DNA of 5,798 nucleotides from Actinomycetota bacterium (GTDB taxonomy: Bacteria; Actinomycetota; Actinomycetes; Actinomycetales; Microbacteriaceae). Shown here in pieces: positions 4,802 through 5,798 of this stretch. The notes below the pieces were generated by a model that was not told the origin of the DNA, did not search any database, and worked only from the letters and a program-made list of their open reading frames with translations. The stretch spans positions 1 through 5,798 of the forward strand of contig WLDR01000095.1 in the NCBI GenBank assembly GCA_009704705.1, written 5' to 3'. The first letter of the stretch is position 1; every line of letters starts with the position of its first letter. The translations under genes were made by a program, and so were the position numbers.

Positions 4802-5141
4802 CTTTAGTTTCGTATCCTTTGATTCAGTTAGGCGCCTGTGCCCGCCAAACGACGAGCACGTTCGTCACGTTACGGCAGTGACCTGTGCGTTTGCCTGCCC
4901 GATGACAATTCGCGCCGGCGGGCGTCGACTACACTGTTAGCACGTGCTTTTTTCCCGGCTCAGCGTTTGCGCCGGAAGTGACAACAAAGCTCACGTCGGA
5001 AGTTTCTTCCCTCACTGACCATCGGTCGGTTGACATTTTTCTTGCGGCGAACGGATGCGCCGAATTCGGCGCCTTCGCCATTACTCCTCATTATCGTGCC
5101 TAACTTGGCGCGCAAGGGAAACACATTGAAGGAATACCCCT
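4802..5141. other. Divergent intergenic region between fasciclin and helicase genes
   Basis: These 340 bases hold no convincing gene and must contain promoters for both neighbours. Towards the helicase I see a consensus-like -35, TTGACA (5030-5035), but no good -10 at 16-18 bp. TACACT (4930-4935) is a possible -10 that would leave a leader of about 200 nt. The 10-bp palindrome AGCACGTGCT (4939-4948) is followed by a run of six T. Next comes a bulged hairpin, TTCCCGGC (4952-4959) with GCCGGAA (4971-4977). Towards the fasciclin gene, TAACTG (4830-4825) is a weak -10 candidate. GTCAC and GTGAC with a 9-nt gap, around 4865-4885, may be a regulator site. Confidence 0.4.
5129..5134 (+). promoter_or_regulatory. 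Ribosome-binding site that fixes the helicase TTG start
   Basis: AAGGAA lies 7 nt before the TTG at 5142-5144. An in-frame TGA (5127-5129) just upstream excludes an earlier start, and no ATG or GTG comes before the conserved Q-motif, so the TTG is the supported start. Confidence 0.75.
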
Positions 5142-5798
5142 TTGTCTACAAACCCATTTGGCGCACTTGGTGTGCCAGCTCCGCTCGTCTCGGTTCTCGA
5201 GAAGGCGGGCATTGATACTCCGTTCCCCATTCAGGTCGACACCCTTCCTGACACCTTGGCCGGGCGAGACGTTCTCGGTCGTGGAAAGACCGGTTCGGGC
5301 AAGACGCTTGCGTTCAGCATCCCGATGGCGGCACGACTGGGAACAACCCTGTCGGGCGGTCGTCGTCGCGCGGGGCATCCCGTCGGATTGATTCTTGCGC
5401 CGACTCGCGAGCTCGCGACGCAGATTGACGCGACTCTCAAGCCGTTGGCTGCGGCCTACCAGTTGAAGACCACGGTCATCTTTGGTGGCGTCTCGCAGAA
5501 CCGTCAGGTCACCGCCCTGAAAGAAGGCGTGGACATCATCGTCGCGACGCCCGGTCGACTCGAAGACCTCATGAAGCAAAAGTTGCTCTTTCTCGACGCG
5601 ATTGAGATCACCGTTCTCGACGAGGCCGACCACATGGCCGACCTCGGCTTCTTGCCGGTTGTCACGCGCATTCTGAATGCGACACCGACCGACGGCCAAC
5701 GCATGCTTTTCAGTGCGACTCTCGACAACGGCGTGGACAAGCTCGTCAACCGCTACCTGCACAACGAGATTCTGCACTCGGTTGACGAGGCCAACTCC
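5142..5798 (+). CDS. DEAD-box ATP-dependent RNA helicase, N-terminal part (runs off the window)
   Basis: 219 codons are present, covering nearly the whole first RecA-like domain. Motifs in order: Q-motif, with Phe6 and PFPIQ (27-31); motif I, GKTGSGKT (48-55), with Lys54 for ATP; Ia, PTRELA (87-92); GG (115-116); Ib, TPGR (136-139); II, DEAD (160-163); III, SAT (191-193). Motif I starts GKT where AQT is more common in the family. The helicase C-terminal domain and any tail lie beyond the window. Such enzymes unwind structured RNA in ribosome assembly, mRNA decay and cold adaptation; without the C-terminus I cannot choose between the RhlE-, DeaD- or SrmB-like types. An insert rich in Arg and Gly (GGRRRAGHP, 72-80) follows motif I. 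Translation starts at TTG behind a good AAGGAA. A long upstream leader is possible, as is common for cold-induced helicases. Confidence 0.95.
   Translation, partial: MSTNPFGALGVPAPLVSVLEKAGIDTPFPIQVDTLPDTLAGRDVLGRGKTGSGKTLAFSIPMAARLGTTLSGGRRRAGHPVGLILAPTRELATQIDATLKPLAAAYQLKTTVIFGGVSQNRQVTALKEGVDIIVATPGRLEDLMKQKLLFLDAIEITVLDEADHMADLGFLPVVTRILNATPTDGQRMLFSATLDNGVDKLVNRYLHNEILHSVDEANS

Noticed and set aside
5100..5777. 225-codon minus-strand frame over the helicase
   Set aside because: It is antisense to an unmistakable set of DEAD-box motifs, so it is a shadow.

Overview
The window looks like a high-GC actinobacterial chromosome, probably from or near Microbacteriaceae. Three things point that way: flanking genes of about 62% GC by hand count of single 60-base lines, the N-terminal extension of RlmN, and a signal-less single-domain fasciclin protein. 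This taxonomy is inference. A conserved backbone is interrupted by a lower-GC block (42-55% in the lines counted).

Left backbone (1-1429, minus strand): rlmN, encoding the radical-SAM 23S rRNA/tRNA adenine-C2 methyltransferase, followed by an EamA/DMT transporter that overlaps it by 8 nt and leaves the window at base 1. Right backbone: a fasciclin-domain gene (4406-4801, minus) with a clear intrinsic terminator at 4347-4381. It diverges from the 5' part of a DEAD-box RNA helicase (5142 to the window end, plus) that begins at a TTG codon.

Centre (about 1448-4312, plus strand): a five-gene, tightly packed operon. In order it encodes an XRE-type HTH repressor, an ImmA/IrrE-type zinc peptidase, a small basic glycine-rich protein of 130 aa with a toxin-domain look, a strongly acidic protein of 192 aa, and a DUF4417 protein. 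Every junction overlaps by 1 nt or has a gap of 1-2 nt. The first gene has an extended -10 promoter that predicts a leaderless mRNA, with a dyad just upstream.

The block is bracketed by 34-bp direct repeats (1414-1447 and 4313-4346, 32/34 identical) made of the rlmN -10 region, start codon and first five codons. This is the pattern left by an element that integrated at the 5' end of rlmN and brought a replacement start with it. No integrase is present. My best reading is a small accessory cargo module, possibly a stress-released toxin or defence system: ImmA would inactivate the HTH repressor and release the operon, while the acidic protein would neutralise the basic one. The XRE, ImmA and DUF4417 family calls are well supported; the toxin/immunity reading is inference.
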